A stretch of 13,606 nucleotides of DNA. It comes from Comamonadaceae bacterium (lineage in GTDB: Bacteria; Pseudomonadota; Gammaproteobacteria; Burkholderiales; Burkholderiaceae_C). The position numbers and the translations under genes are program-made. Shown piece after piece: positions 7,524 through 13,606 of this stretch (positions within the stretch are counted from its first letter, which is position 1; each line of letters begins with the position of its first letter). The notes under the pieces were generated by a model. The model searched no databases and was not told where the DNA came from. It saw nothing but the letters and a program-made list of their open reading frames with translations. The DNA lies in the NCBI GenBank assembly GCA_947371775.1, contig CANBQX010000040.1, positions 1 through 13,606 of the forward strand, read 5' to 3'.

Positions 7524-7557
7524 AAAATGGTACTCCCCTATAGGAAAGCACCATTTT
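7524..7557. promoter_or_regulatory. 34-bp imperfect dyad (operator or RNA hairpin)
   Basis: AAAATGGT at 7524-7531 and ACCATTTT at 7550-7557 are exact inverted copies, and the 8-bp palindrome CCTATAGG at 7537-7544 has the same centre. By hand, 14 of 17 base pairs match. It lies 75 bp upstream of the SWIB start. It could be a regulator site, or a hairpin if the SWIB transcript starts further upstream. The shared centre makes chance less likely, but no partner protein is known. Confidence 0.45.
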
Positions 7558-7632
7558 CTCCAGTAGCATCGCTGCACCAGCTGAGAAGTTTATCGCTGGC
7601 TCTCTTATCACTTCCCTAAGGACGAACCGACA

Positions 7633-7998
7633 ATGGCAACTGCAAAAAAGGCCCCCGCTGCAAAAGCGGCACCCGCAAAAAAAGTAACCGCCACTAAAAA
7701 AGCCGCAGCCCCGGCGAAAAAAGTAGCTGCTAAAGCGCCCGCTAAAAAGCGCGCTGTGAACGCTGCATTCATGAAGCCCCTGACCCCCAGCGCCGCTTTG
7801 GCCGCTGTGGTAGGCGCAACGCCCCTGCCCCGCACTGAGGTGGTGAGCAAACTGTGGGTTTACATCAAAAAGCACAAGCTGCAAGACGCTACCAACAAGC
7901 GCAACATCAACTCTGACGACAAGCTGAAGGCCGTTTTTGGCAAAGCCCAAGTCACGATGTTCGAAATGGCTGGCTTGATCGGCAAGCACCTTTCGTAA
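7633..7998 (+). CDS. SWIB/MDM2-domain protein with histone H1-like basic tail
   Basis: This 121-residue protein has two parts. Residues 1-43 are almost only Lys, Ala and Pro with a few Thr/Val, in repeated AAKK/PAKK units like bacterial histone H1-like proteins; this tail should be disordered and bind DNA. Residues 47-121 form a SWIB domain: FMKPLTPSAALAAVVG, then LPRTEVVSKLWVYIKKHKLQD, then NKRNINSDDKLKAVFGK and a final MFEMAGLIGKHL helix, matching the eukaryotic SWI/SNF SWIB and MDM2 fold. AAGGA lies 10 bases before the ATG. It is monocistronic, closed by a strong terminator. A chromosome-compacting or nucleoid role is inferred from composition; the bacterial SWIB function is not established. 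Similar short proteins occur in Burkholderiales and Chlamydiae. Confidence 0.9.
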   Translation: MATAKKAPAAKAAPAKKVTATKKAAAPAKKVAAKAPAKKRAVNAAFMKPLTPSAALAAVVGATPLPRTEVVSKLWVYIKKHKLQDATNKRNINSDDKLKAVFGKAQVTMFEMAGLIGKHLS

Positions 7999-8029
7999 CT
8001 CCCCCGTGCCCGCCTTCGTGGCGGCATTC

Positions 8030-8061
8030 AAAAAAGCCGGAGCCTGCTCCGGCTTTTTTTT
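8030..8061 (+). terminator. Intrinsic terminator after the SWIB gene
   Basis: AGCCGGAG (8035-8042), a CCTG loop and CTCCGGCT (8047-8054) form a perfect 8-bp GC-rich stem, directly followed by a run of eight T (8054-8061) and preceded by six A (8030-8035). The A and T runs can pair, so it may work in both directions. It ends the SWIB transcript and insulates the next operon. Confidence 0.92.
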
Positions 8062-8074
8062 GCTCTGCACACCC

Positions 8075-8103
8075 TTGACCCAGCGAACTATGCAATTTAT
8101 TAA
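8075..8103 (+). promoter_or_regulatory. Candidate sigma70 promoter of the mttB-sox operon
   Basis: TTGACC (8075-8080) and TATTAA (8098-8103) are spaced by exactly 17 bases. The -35 matches consensus at five of six positions and the -10 at four. It lies just after the SWIB terminator and points at the mttB-like gene, implying a leader of about 140 bases. It is the best promoter by eye in the window. A second weaker -10-like TAGAAT lies at 8161-8166 without a clear -35. Confidence 0.55.
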
Positions 8104-8108
8104 ATTGC
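8092..8108. promoter_or_regulatory. Perfect 17-bp palindrome over the -10 box, candidate operator
   Basis: GCAATTTA-T-TAAATTGC is a perfect 8-1-8 inverted repeat. It contains the whole -10 box of the promoter above, so a dimeric protein bound here should block RNA polymerase. A repressor responding to a methylated amine or one-carbon status is a reasonable guess. The regulator is not in the window. Confidence 0.55.
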
Positions 8109-8187
8109 CCAGCGCCAGGGGTATCGCCCGGCACCAGGGCTGAAAAGGTTCCGCACTGCATAGAATTAAAAAGGTTCAAGGCGGCAC

Positions 8188-8206
8188 GCCACCGTCCTGT
8201 GGTGGC
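8188..8206 (+). other. Leader hairpin upstream of mttB-like gene
   Basis: GCCACC (8188-8193), loop GTCCTGT, and GGTGGC (8201-8206) form a perfect 6-bp GC-rich stem in the predicted untranslated leader, 45 bp before the start codon and with no T run after it. A possible second stem, CGCG with CGCG (about 8207-8221), follows. It may be a stability or attenuation element; no known riboswitch core was recognised. Confidence 0.3.
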
Positions 8207-8220
8207 CGCGCGAAGAACGC
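8204..8220 (+). repeat. 17-base intergenic repeat, copy 2
   Basis: GGCCGCGCGAAGAACGC matches 7476-7492 at 16 of 17 bases in the same orientation. Both copies are intergenic. This copy sits directly after the leader hairpin and 31 bases before the mttB-like start. Confidence 0.35.
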
Positions 8221-8251
8221 GACTTTTTGGCTCAACGTGGAGACATCCCTC

Positions 8252-9811
8252 ATGACAGAAGAAGCATCAAGCCCCGCAGCTCCAGCGCGCAGGCGCGCGG
8301 GTCGCGGAAGCGGCACCGTCCGCGTTGCCCCCTCCACGGCCAAGTACCGCAACCTTAAGCATCGTTTTCCTCCCACACCCATGGTGTCCGAGGATGAGCT
8401 GGAGGCGATACACCACACCTCGCTCACGATTCTCGAAGAAATGGGCATGGACTTCATGCACGAAGGTGCCCGTGAGATCTTGAAAAAAGCCGGGGCCGAC
8501 GTCAAACCCGGATCGGAACGTGTGCGCTTCGATCGCAACCTGATTCTGGAAGCGATCAAAACCTGCCCCTCCGAATTCACCTTGCACGCCCGCAACCCCG
8601 AGCGCAATGTGCACATCGGCGGCAAAAACTTGGCCTTTGCCCAGGTCGCAAGCCCACCCAATGCCTCTGACATGCAAGGCGGCCGGCGCGCAGGCAACCA
8701 GCAGGACTTCCGCAACCTGGTCAAGCTGGCGCAGCGTTACGACATCATCCATTGCTCGGGCGGCTACCCCGTGGAGCCGGTGGATTTGCACGCCTCTATC
8801 CGCCACCTGGACTGCCTGTCGGATATTGCGAAGCTCACTGACAAAGCCTTCCACGCCTACTCACTGGGCAAGGAGCGCAACCAGGACGGACTGGAGATTG
8901 CGCGCATCGCCCGCGGCATCAGCCACGAACAGATGGAGCGCGAGCCCTCGCTGTTTTCCATCATCAACAGCTCCTCTCCGCTGCGCCTGGACACGCCCAT
9001 GCTGCAAGGCATTTTGGAAATGTCCTCGCGCAACCAGATCATCATCCTGACGCCGTTCACACTGGCGGGCGCCATGGCACCGGTGACGATTGCAGGCGCT
9101 CTGGCGCAGCAAAACGCCGAAGCCCTGGCCGGTATTGCGCTGACACAACTGGTGCGCCCCGGTGCACCGGTGGTCTACGGTGGCTTCACCAGCAATGTGG
9201 ACATGAAGAGTGGCGCTCCCGCCTTCGGTACCCCTGAGTACATGAAGGCGGTGCTGGTGGGCGGTCAACTGTGCCGCAAATACGGCATTCCCTACCGCAC
9301 CAGCAATGTGAACGCCGCCAACACGGTCGATGCCCAAGCGGCCTACGAGTCGGTGTTTTCGCTCTGGGCGCTCACCCAGGCGGGGGGCAACTTCATCATG
9401 CACAGCGCGGGCTGGATGGAAGGTGGACTGACCGCATCGTTCGAAAAGTTCATTCTGGACTGCGATCTGCTGCAGATGGTGGCCGAATTTTTGGCACCCC
9501 TGGACGTCAGCCCTGCCGGTTTGGGCCTGGACGCCGTGCGCGACGTGGGCCCTGGCGGCCACTACTTCGGAACGGCGCACACGCTGGAGCGCTTTGAGAC
9601 GGCCTTTTACTCTCCCATCATCTCGGATTGGCGCAATTACGAGAGCTGGGACGAGGGCGGACGCCCTACCGCGTACGATAAGGCCAACGCGGTGTGGCAA
9701 AAAGAACTGGCCGCCTATGAGCGCCCGTATATGGATCCGGCCATTGAAGAAGAGCTCGACGCCTTTGTCGCCAAGCGCAAGGCCGAAGGCGGGGCGCCGA
9801 CAGACTTTTGA
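8252..9811 (+). CDS. MttB-superfamily (non-pyrrolysine) methylamine/quaternary amine methyltransferase
   Basis: This 519-residue protein belongs to the trimethylamine methyltransferase MttB superfamily. The archaeal founders use pyrrolysine to demethylate trimethylamine. Homologues lacking it, such as MtgB, act on glycine betaine and pass the methyl group to a corrinoid protein. No in-frame TAG interrupts this gene, so it is of the pyrrolysine-free type. Features include an Arg/Ala-rich N-terminal tail (1-30), the family opening DELEAIHHTSLTILEEMGM (48-66), GRRAGNQQDF (144-153), LTPFTLAGAMAPVTIAGALA (266-285), YGGFTSNVDMKSG (309-321), a SNVNAANTVDAQAAYES block near 351-367, and GGHYFGTAHTLERFETAFY near the end. 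GGAGA lies 8 bases before the ATG; a GTG at 8237 is less likely because it overlaps that site. It heads an operon with dimethylglycine/sarcosine-degrading genes, suggesting a betaine substrate. No corrinoid partner is visible. Confidence 0.88.
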   Translation: MTEEASSPAAPARRRAGRGSGTVRVAPSTAKYRNLKHRFPPTPMVSEDELEAIHHTSLTILEEMGMDFMHEGAREILKKAGADVKPGSERVRFDRNLILEAIKTCPSEFTLHARNPERNVHIGGKNLAFAQVASPPNASDMQGGRRAGNQQDFRNLVKLAQRYDIIHCSGGYPVEPVDLHASIRHLDCLSDIAKLTDKAFHAYSLGKERNQDGLEIARIARGISHEQMEREPSLFSIINSSSPLRLDTPMLQGILEMSSRNQIIILTPFTLAGAMAPVTIAGALAQQNAEALAGIALTQLVRPGAPVVYGGFTSNVDMKSGAPAFGTPEYMKAVLVGGQLCRKYGIPYRTSNVNAANTVDAQAAYESVFSLWALTQAGGNFIMHSAGWMEGGLTASFEKFILDCDLLQMVAEFLAPLDVSPAGLGLDAVRDVGPGGHYFGTAHTLERFETAFYSPIISDWRNYESWDEGGRPTAYDKANAVWQKELAAYERPYMDPAIEEELDAFVAKRKAEGGAPTDF

Positions 9812-9850
9812 GTGACAGCATCCTTCATTTTTGACATTGACTTTTGACGC

Positions 9851-9855
9851 AAGGA
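9851..9855 (+). promoter_or_regulatory. Ribosome binding site fixing the GTG start at 9864
   Basis: AAGGA lies 8 bases before GTG 9864. This choice drops 11 codons from the longest open frame (TTG at 9831) and puts the flavin-binding strand directly at the N-terminus, as expected for the family. Confidence 0.7.
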
Positions 9856-9863
9856 ACGCAGCA

Positions 9864-12293
9864 GTGAAAACAACAGCACGGGTAGTAGTAATTGGTGGTG
9901 GTGTGGTGGGATGCTCGGTGCTCTACCACTTGACGAAAAAGGGCTGGAGCGACGTCATGCTCATTGAGCGCGACCAGTTGACCTCGGGCTCTACCTGGCA
10001 CGCCGCAGGCGGCTTTCACACCCTCAACGGTGATCCGAATGTGGCCATGTTGCAAAGCTACACCGTGAGTCTGTATGAAGAGCTGGAGCGCATTTCCGGT
10101 CAATCCTGCGGCATGCACAAGTCGCCCGGCATCATGCTGGCCGATACGCCAGAGCGCATGGAGTTCTTGAAAATGACCGTGGCGCGCGGCCGCTATTTGG
10201 GCATGGAGACCGAAATCATTTCGGTCAAAGAGGCTCTGAACTATTTCCCCTTCATTGAAGAAAAATACTTCTTGGGCGCACTGTTGGACCCCAATGAAGG
10301 CCATTTGGACCCCAGCGGCACGACCTACGCCTATGCCAAAGCGGCGCGCCTTGGCGGTGCGACCATCGAGGTGCAAACCAAGGTGGAAAGCCTGGAACAA
10401 AAGCCCGATGGCACCTGGCGCGTGATCACCAACAAAGGTGTGGTCGAGTGCGAACACGTGGTCAACGCGGGCGGCCTGTGGGCGCGCGAAGTGGGCCGCA
10501 TGGTGGGTATCGAGCTGCCCGTGCTGGCCATGGAGCATATGTACCTGGTGACGGACGACATTCCCGAGGTGGAAGCCTTCAACAAGAGCGCCGGCAAAGA
10601 AATCGGCCATGTGATTGACTTCGGCGCCGAGAGCTATTTGCGCCAAGAAGGCAAAGGCATGGTGCTGGGCGTCTATGAACAAGCGGGCAAGCCCTGGTCC
10701 ACCAAAACCACGCCCTGGAGCTTTGGCCAGGAGTTGCTGCAGCCGGACTTGGACCGCATTGCACCGTCTTTGGAAATCGCGTTCAAGCACTTCCCTACCC
10801 TCGAAAACGCCGGCATCAAACGCGTGATCAACGGCCCCTTCACCTTCGCACCCGACGGCAATCCCTTGGTCGGTCCGGTGCAGGGCCGCACCAACTTCTG
10901 GTCGGCTTGCGGCGTGATGGCGGGCTTCAGCCAGGGCGGCGGCGTCGGCCTGGCGCTCTCCAACTGGATGGTGGACGGCGATCCGGGCTTCGACATCTGG
11001 GGCATGGATGTGGCGCGCTATGGCGACTGGGCCACCCGTACCTACACCAACGCCAAGGTGCGCGAGAACTATTCGCGTCGCTTCCGCATCCGCTTCCCCA
11101 ACGAAGAATTGCCGGCAGCGCGTCCGCTGCAAACCACACCGCTGTATGACAAGTTCATTGAGCAAGGCGCAGTGATGGGCGACTCCTGGGGCATGGAAAC
11201 ACCTCTGTGGTTCGCGCCCAAGGGAACTGAGGCCAAAGACATCGTGTCCTTCCACCGCTCTAACGATTTTGAGCACATCAAGGCCGAATGCAAGGCGGTG
11301 CGTGAGGCCGTGGGCGTGACCGAGGTCGCCAACTTTGCCAAGTACGAGATCACCGGCCCGGGTGCTGAGGCCTGGCTACAAGGTCAGATGACCAACACCC
11401 TGCCCAAAAAAGGCCGCTTGCAGCTGTGCCCCATGCTGAACCACCAGGGCAAGATCATTGGCGACTTCACGATTGCCAAAGCCGACGACGAGCGCTTCAT
11501 GATGTGGGGCTCCAGCCAGGCGCAGGTCTACCACATGCGTTGGTTTGAACAGACGCTGCCCAAAGACGGCTCGGTCTCGATCAAGCCCTATGGCATGAAG
11601 CTCATCGGCTTGTCGATCGCAGGTCCCCAATCGCGTGAACTGTTGCAACGCCTGACCGATGACGATGTGTCCAACGCAGCGTTCAAGTTCATGGACTACC
11701 GCGAAATGGAAATCGCCACGGTGCAGGCCAAGGTCAACCGCGTGACCTATACCGGTGACCTGGGCTACGAGATCTGGGTCGCACCGGAATACCAGCGCCG
11801 TCTCTACGAAAGCATCATGGAAGCCGGTGCTGACCTGGGCATCCGGAACTTCGGCATGCGCGCGCTGTTGTGCCTGCGTTTGGAGAAAAACTTCGGCACC
11901 TGGTTCCGCGAGTTCCGCCCCATCTACGGCCCCTTCGAGGCCGGCCTGGACCGTTTTGTCAAACTGGACCAGCACGAGTTCATCGGCAAGGCCGCCGCCA
12001 TCAAAGAAAAGGCCGACGGCCCCAAAAAGACCCGCATCTTCATGGTGGTGGACGCGCTGGACTGCGACGTCATGGGCGACGAACCCATCTGGGTCGACGG
12101 CAAGGTGGTCGGTTGGGTGACGTCCGGTGGCTACGGCCACTATGTGGACCAGTCGCTGGCACAGGGTTATATCCCCACCGAGTGCTTCAAGCCCGATATG
12201 ACGCTGGAAATTGAAATTCTGGGTGAACGCCGTGCGGCACGCCTGCAAATGGATCCGCCCTTCGATCCCGAAGCCAAGCGCATGCGCATGTAA
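9864..12293 (+). CDS. FAD-dependent dimethylglycine/sarcosine dehydrogenase-like protein with GcvT folate domain
   Basis: This 809-residue fusion combines a DAO-type amine dehydrogenase with an aminomethyltransferase. Residues 6-35 hold the Rossmann motif VVVIGGGVVG and acidic LIERD. LTSGSTWHAAGG follows, in which H46 matches the histidine that carries covalent FAD in dimethylglycine and sarcosine dehydrogenases. The flavin domain ends near GFSQGGGVGLALSNWM (about 355-370). A GcvT-type tetrahydrofolate domain runs from about 420 to 690, and a C-terminal barrel from about 720 (VTSGGYGHYV). The expected reaction is oxidative N-demethylation with the carbon captured as 5,10-methylene-tetrahydrofolate. 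Length fits mitochondrial-type DMGDH (about 850 with targeting). It starts 52 bp after the mttB-like gene and is followed 12 bp later by soxB. Substrate may be dimethylglycine, sarcosine or another N-methyl amino acid. Confidence 0.9.
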   Translation: MKTTARVVVIGGGVVGCSVLYHLTKKGWSDVMLIERDQLTSGSTWHAAGGFHTLNGDPNVAMLQSYTVSLYEELERISGQSCGMHKSPGIMLADTPERMEFLKMTVARGRYLGMETEIISVKEALNYFPFIEEKYFLGALLDPNEGHLDPSGTTYAYAKAARLGGATIEVQTKVESLEQKPDGTWRVITNKGVVECEHVVNAGGLWAREVGRMVGIELPVLAMEHMYLVTDDIPEVEAFNKSAGKEIGHVIDFGAESYLRQEGKGMVLGVYEQAGKPWSTKTTPWSFGQELLQPDLDRIAPSLEIAFKHFPTLENAGIKRVINGPFTFAPDGNPLVGPVQGRTNFWSACGVMAGFSQGGGVGLALSNWMVDGDPGFDIWGMDVARYGDWATRTYTNAKVRENYSRRFRIRFPNEELPAARPLQTTPLYDKFIEQGAVMGDSWGMETPLWFAPKGTEAKDIVSFHRSNDFEHIKAECKAVREAVGVTEVANFAKYEITGPGAEAWLQGQMTNTLPKKGRLQLCPMLNHQGKIIGDFTIAKADDERFMMWGSSQAQVYHMRWFEQTLPKDGSVSIKPYGMKLIGLSIAGPQSRELLQRLTDDDVSNAAFKFMDYREMEIATVQAKVNRVTYTGDLGYEIWVAPEYQRRLYESIMEAGADLGIRNFGMRALLCLRLEKNFGTWFREFRPIYGPFEAGLDRFVKLDQHEFIGKAAAIKEKADGPKKTRIFMVVDALDCDVMGDEPIWVDGKVVGWVTSGGYGHYVDQSLAQGYIPTECFKPDMTLEIEILGERRAARLQMDPPFDPEAKRMRM

Positions 12294-12305
12294 AAGGAGC
12301 TGTTG

Positions 12306-13562
12306 ATGTCCCATTACTCAGCCTGGTCCCTGCTGCGCAATGCACTGTCGGGACACAAAAACTGGGACCGTGCCTGGCGCGACCCCGAGCCCAAGAAGAG
12401 CTACGACGTGGTCATCGTGGGCGGCGGTGGCCACGGGCTGGCCACGGCCTACTACCTGGCCAAGAACCACGGCATCAAAAATATCGCGGTGCTGGAAAAG
12501 GGCTACATCGGCTCGGGCAATGCGGGGCGCAATACCACCATCGTGCGCTCCAACTACATGATGCAGGACAACACGGCGTTCTATGATCATTCCATGTCGC
12601 TGTGGCGCGGCATGTCGCAGGAGCTCAACTACAACGTGATGTTCTCGCCGCGCGGCTATTTGTACGTGACCATGTCGCCCAGTGCGCAAGACGCCCAAAT
12701 CCGCCGCGCCAACATCATGCGCTTGAACGGCATTCGCGCTGACATCCTGACGCGCGAAGACGTGATGAAAGAGGCACCCTACCTCGATTTCTCGGACAAG
12801 GCCCGTTTTCCGATTTACGGCGCCATGCTGCAACCCGATGCAGGAACGGCCCGCCACGACGCTGTGGTCTGGGGCTATGCACGCGCCGCCAATGCGCTGG
12901 GCGTGGACATAATTCAAAACTGCGAAGTGCTGGACTACCAATGGTCGGGTGAGCGCATTACCGGCCTCAAGACCACACGCGGCGACATCAGCGCGGGCAA
13001 GGTCGGCATTGCGGTGGCGGGCCACACCTCTGTCTTGGCCCAAAAAGCGGGGCTGGAACTGCCCATCGAGAGCCATGTGCTGCAGGCCTATGTCAGCGAG
13101 TCGATCAAGCCGGTGGTCAACCACGTGGTGGTCTGGTCGGCGTCTTACTTTTATTTTTCGCAGTCCGACAAAGGCGGCCTGGTGTTTGGCGGCCATATTG
13201 ACCGCTACAACTCCTACGCCCAGCGCGGCAACCTGGCCAATGTGAGTGAAGTCACCCAGGCCCTGGTCAGCGCCATGCCCAGCGCTGCGCGCCTGCGGGT
13301 GCTGCGTCACTGGGGCGGCATCATGGACATGACGCCCGACGGCAGCCCCATCATCACCAAAACTCCGGTGGACGGGCTCTACCTCAATGGTGGCTGGTGC
13401 TACGGGGGCTTCAAGGCCACGCCGGCCTCGGGCTGGTGCTTTGCCCACACGATTGCCAACGATGCGCCGCACGCCTACAACGCCGGCTTCACCATGGACC
13501 GCTTTGCCCAGGGTCGCTACATCGACGAAGCCGGTACCGGCCCTTACAACCATTTGCAGTAA
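12306..13562 (+). CDS. soxB: Sarcosine oxidase beta subunit, heterotetrameric type
   Basis: This 418-residue protein is the catalytic beta subunit of heterotetrameric sarcosine oxidase, which oxidises sarcosine to glycine with formation of hydrogen peroxide and, with folate, 5,10-methylene-tetrahydrofolate. The N-terminus SHYSAWSLLRNALSGHKNW is characteristic of SoxB, followed by VVIVGGGGHGLATAYYLA (36-53) for FAD and VLEKGYIGSGNAGRN. The GTARHDAVVWGYARAA block contains H184, which I take to be the histidine that binds FMN covalently in this family, by recall of the motif and not by alignment. The C-terminal NGGWCYGGFKATPASG block is also typical. AAGGAG sits 6 bases before ATG 12306; the TTG one codon earlier is less likely. 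The next gene is the delta subunit, so the order soxBDAG is expected. Confidence 0.95.
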   Translation: MSHYSAWSLLRNALSGHKNWDRAWRDPEPKKSYDVVIVGGGGHGLATAYYLAKNHGIKNIAVLEKGYIGSGNAGRNTTIVRSNYMMQDNTAFYDHSMSLWRGMSQELNYNVMFSPRGYLYVTMSPSAQDAQIRRANIMRLNGIRADILTREDVMKEAPYLDFSDKARFPIYGAMLQPDAGTARHDAVVWGYARAANALGVDIIQNCEVLDYQWSGERITGLKTTRGDISAGKVGIAVAGHTSVLAQKAGLELPIESHVLQAYVSESIKPVVNHVVVWSASYFYFSQSDKGGLVFGGHIDRYNSYAQRGNLANVSEVTQALVSAMPSAARLRVLRHWGGIMDMTPDGSPIITKTPVDGLYLNGGWCYGGFKATPASGWCFAHTIANDAPHAYNAGFTMDRFAQGRYIDEAGTGPYNHLQ

Positions 13563-13569
13563 GAGGAGG
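13563..13569 (+). promoter_or_regulatory. Strong ribosome binding site of soxD
   Basis: GAGGAGG begins directly after the soxB stop codon and lies 8 bases before ATG 13578. This supports tight co-translation of the subunits. Confidence 0.75.
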
Positions 13570-13577
13570 CGCCCACC

Positions 13578-13606
13578 ATGCTACGCATCCACTGCCCCCA
13601 CTGCGG
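13578..13606 (+). CDS. soxD: Sarcosine oxidase delta subunit (first codons only)
   Basis: Only nine complete codons plus two bases are present. They read MLRIHCPHC followed by GG, which can only be Gly. SoxD proteins are about 90-100 residues and open with a CPxCG zinc-binding pair, as seen here. Position 15 bp after soxB with a strong ribosome site is the conserved soxB-soxD arrangement. The zinc site's second half lies outside the window. Confidence 0.85.

Larger units (their letters stand above)
7449..7632. promoter_or_regulatory. Divergent intergenic region between the rraA-like gene and the SWIB gene
   Basis: These 184 bases must contain the promoters of both divergent genes. They hold an AT-rich run (about 7499-7516), a 34-bp dyad (listed separately) and one copy of a 17-base GC-rich sequence that recurs before the mttB-like gene. 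No textbook -35/-10 pair stands out on either strand. AAGGA at 7618-7622 is the ribosome site of the SWIB gene. Confidence 0.45.

Noticed and set aside
7507..8070. 187-codon minus-strand open frame rich in Phe, Cys and Gly
   Set aside because: The odd composition is the complement of the Lys/Ala-rich SWIB tail, and the frame crosses the terminator.
8104..8251. Glycine riboswitch before the mttB-like operon
   Set aside because: I looked for the tandem glycine-aptamer core because the pathway ends in glycine, but the leader lacks the expected conserved segments and is too short for a tandem aptamer with expression platform.
8252..9811. Pyrrolysine (in-frame amber) in the MttB-like gene
   Set aside because: The frame has no internal TAG, so the standard code is enough and no Pyl machinery needs to be assumed.
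9825..11276. 483-codon minus-strand open frame
   Set aside because: It mirrors the FAD domain of the DMGDH-like gene, whose coding frame is unmistakable.
11376..12314. 312-codon minus-strand open frame
   Set aside because: It is antisense to the GcvT part of the fusion gene, with no supporting ribosome site or domain.
12318..13553. 411-codon minus-strand open frame
   Set aside because: It is exactly antisense to soxB and carries no recognisable motif.
1..13606. Mobile elements, CRISPR arrays, tRNA or rRNA genes
   Set aside because: I saw no transposase or integrase motifs, no regularly spaced repeats, and no tRNA-like cloverleaf or rRNA sequence on either strand by eye.

Overview
The window most resembles a betaproteobacterial chromosome, probably Burkholderiales/Comamonadaceae (Rhodoferax- or Polaromonas-like). 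This is inferred from GC-rich coding with many long antisense shadow frames, a small lysine/alanine-tailed SWIB protein of a kind common in that order, and protein style. No rRNA, tRNA, CRISPR array or mobile element was seen, and the genus was not tested.

Left part (1-5911, all minus strand): a polyamine catabolism operon read right to left. It holds an agmatinase-family ureohydrolase (speB-like), a gamma-glutamylputrescine oxidase-like FAD protein (puuB-like), a gamma-glutamylputrescine synthetase-like enzyme of the glutamine synthetase fold (puuA-like), a class III polyamine aminotransferase (spuC-like) and the N-terminal part of a lipid-anchored PotF-type polyamine-binding protein cut by the window edge. 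Together they could import polyamines, release putrescine from agmatine, and degrade it by gamma-glutamylation or direct transamination. The downstream aldehyde dehydrogenase and glutamyl hydrolase are not in the window.

Middle (5912-8251): a divergent DMT/EamA exporter starting 89 bp from speB, a convergent RraA/HMG-aldolase-family gene overlapping its stop by 4 bp, then a single SWIB-domain protein with a histone-H1-like basic tail, closed by a strong intrinsic terminator. The intergenic gaps carry several clear dyads: a 13-bp palindrome at 5964-5976, a 34-bp imperfect dyad at 7524-7557, and a perfect 17-bp palindrome at 8092-8108 that overlaps the -10 box of a well-formed promoter.

Right part (8252-13606, all plus strand): a methylated-amine/one-carbon operon. 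It holds a non-pyrrolysine MttB-superfamily methyltransferase, a dimethylglycine/sarcosine dehydrogenase-like FAD-GcvT fusion, the sarcosine oxidase beta subunit (soxB) and the first codons of the delta subunit (soxD), probably continuing into soxA and soxG. The later genes fit stepwise N-demethylation to glycine with methyl carbons passed to tetrahydrofolate. The MttB homologue at the head suggests that a quaternary amine such as glycine betaine enters the pathway by methyl transfer instead of Rieske oxygenation. That is the most interesting hypothesis in the window. No corrinoid protein or corrinoid:folate methyltransferase is visible, so the acceptor is unknown.
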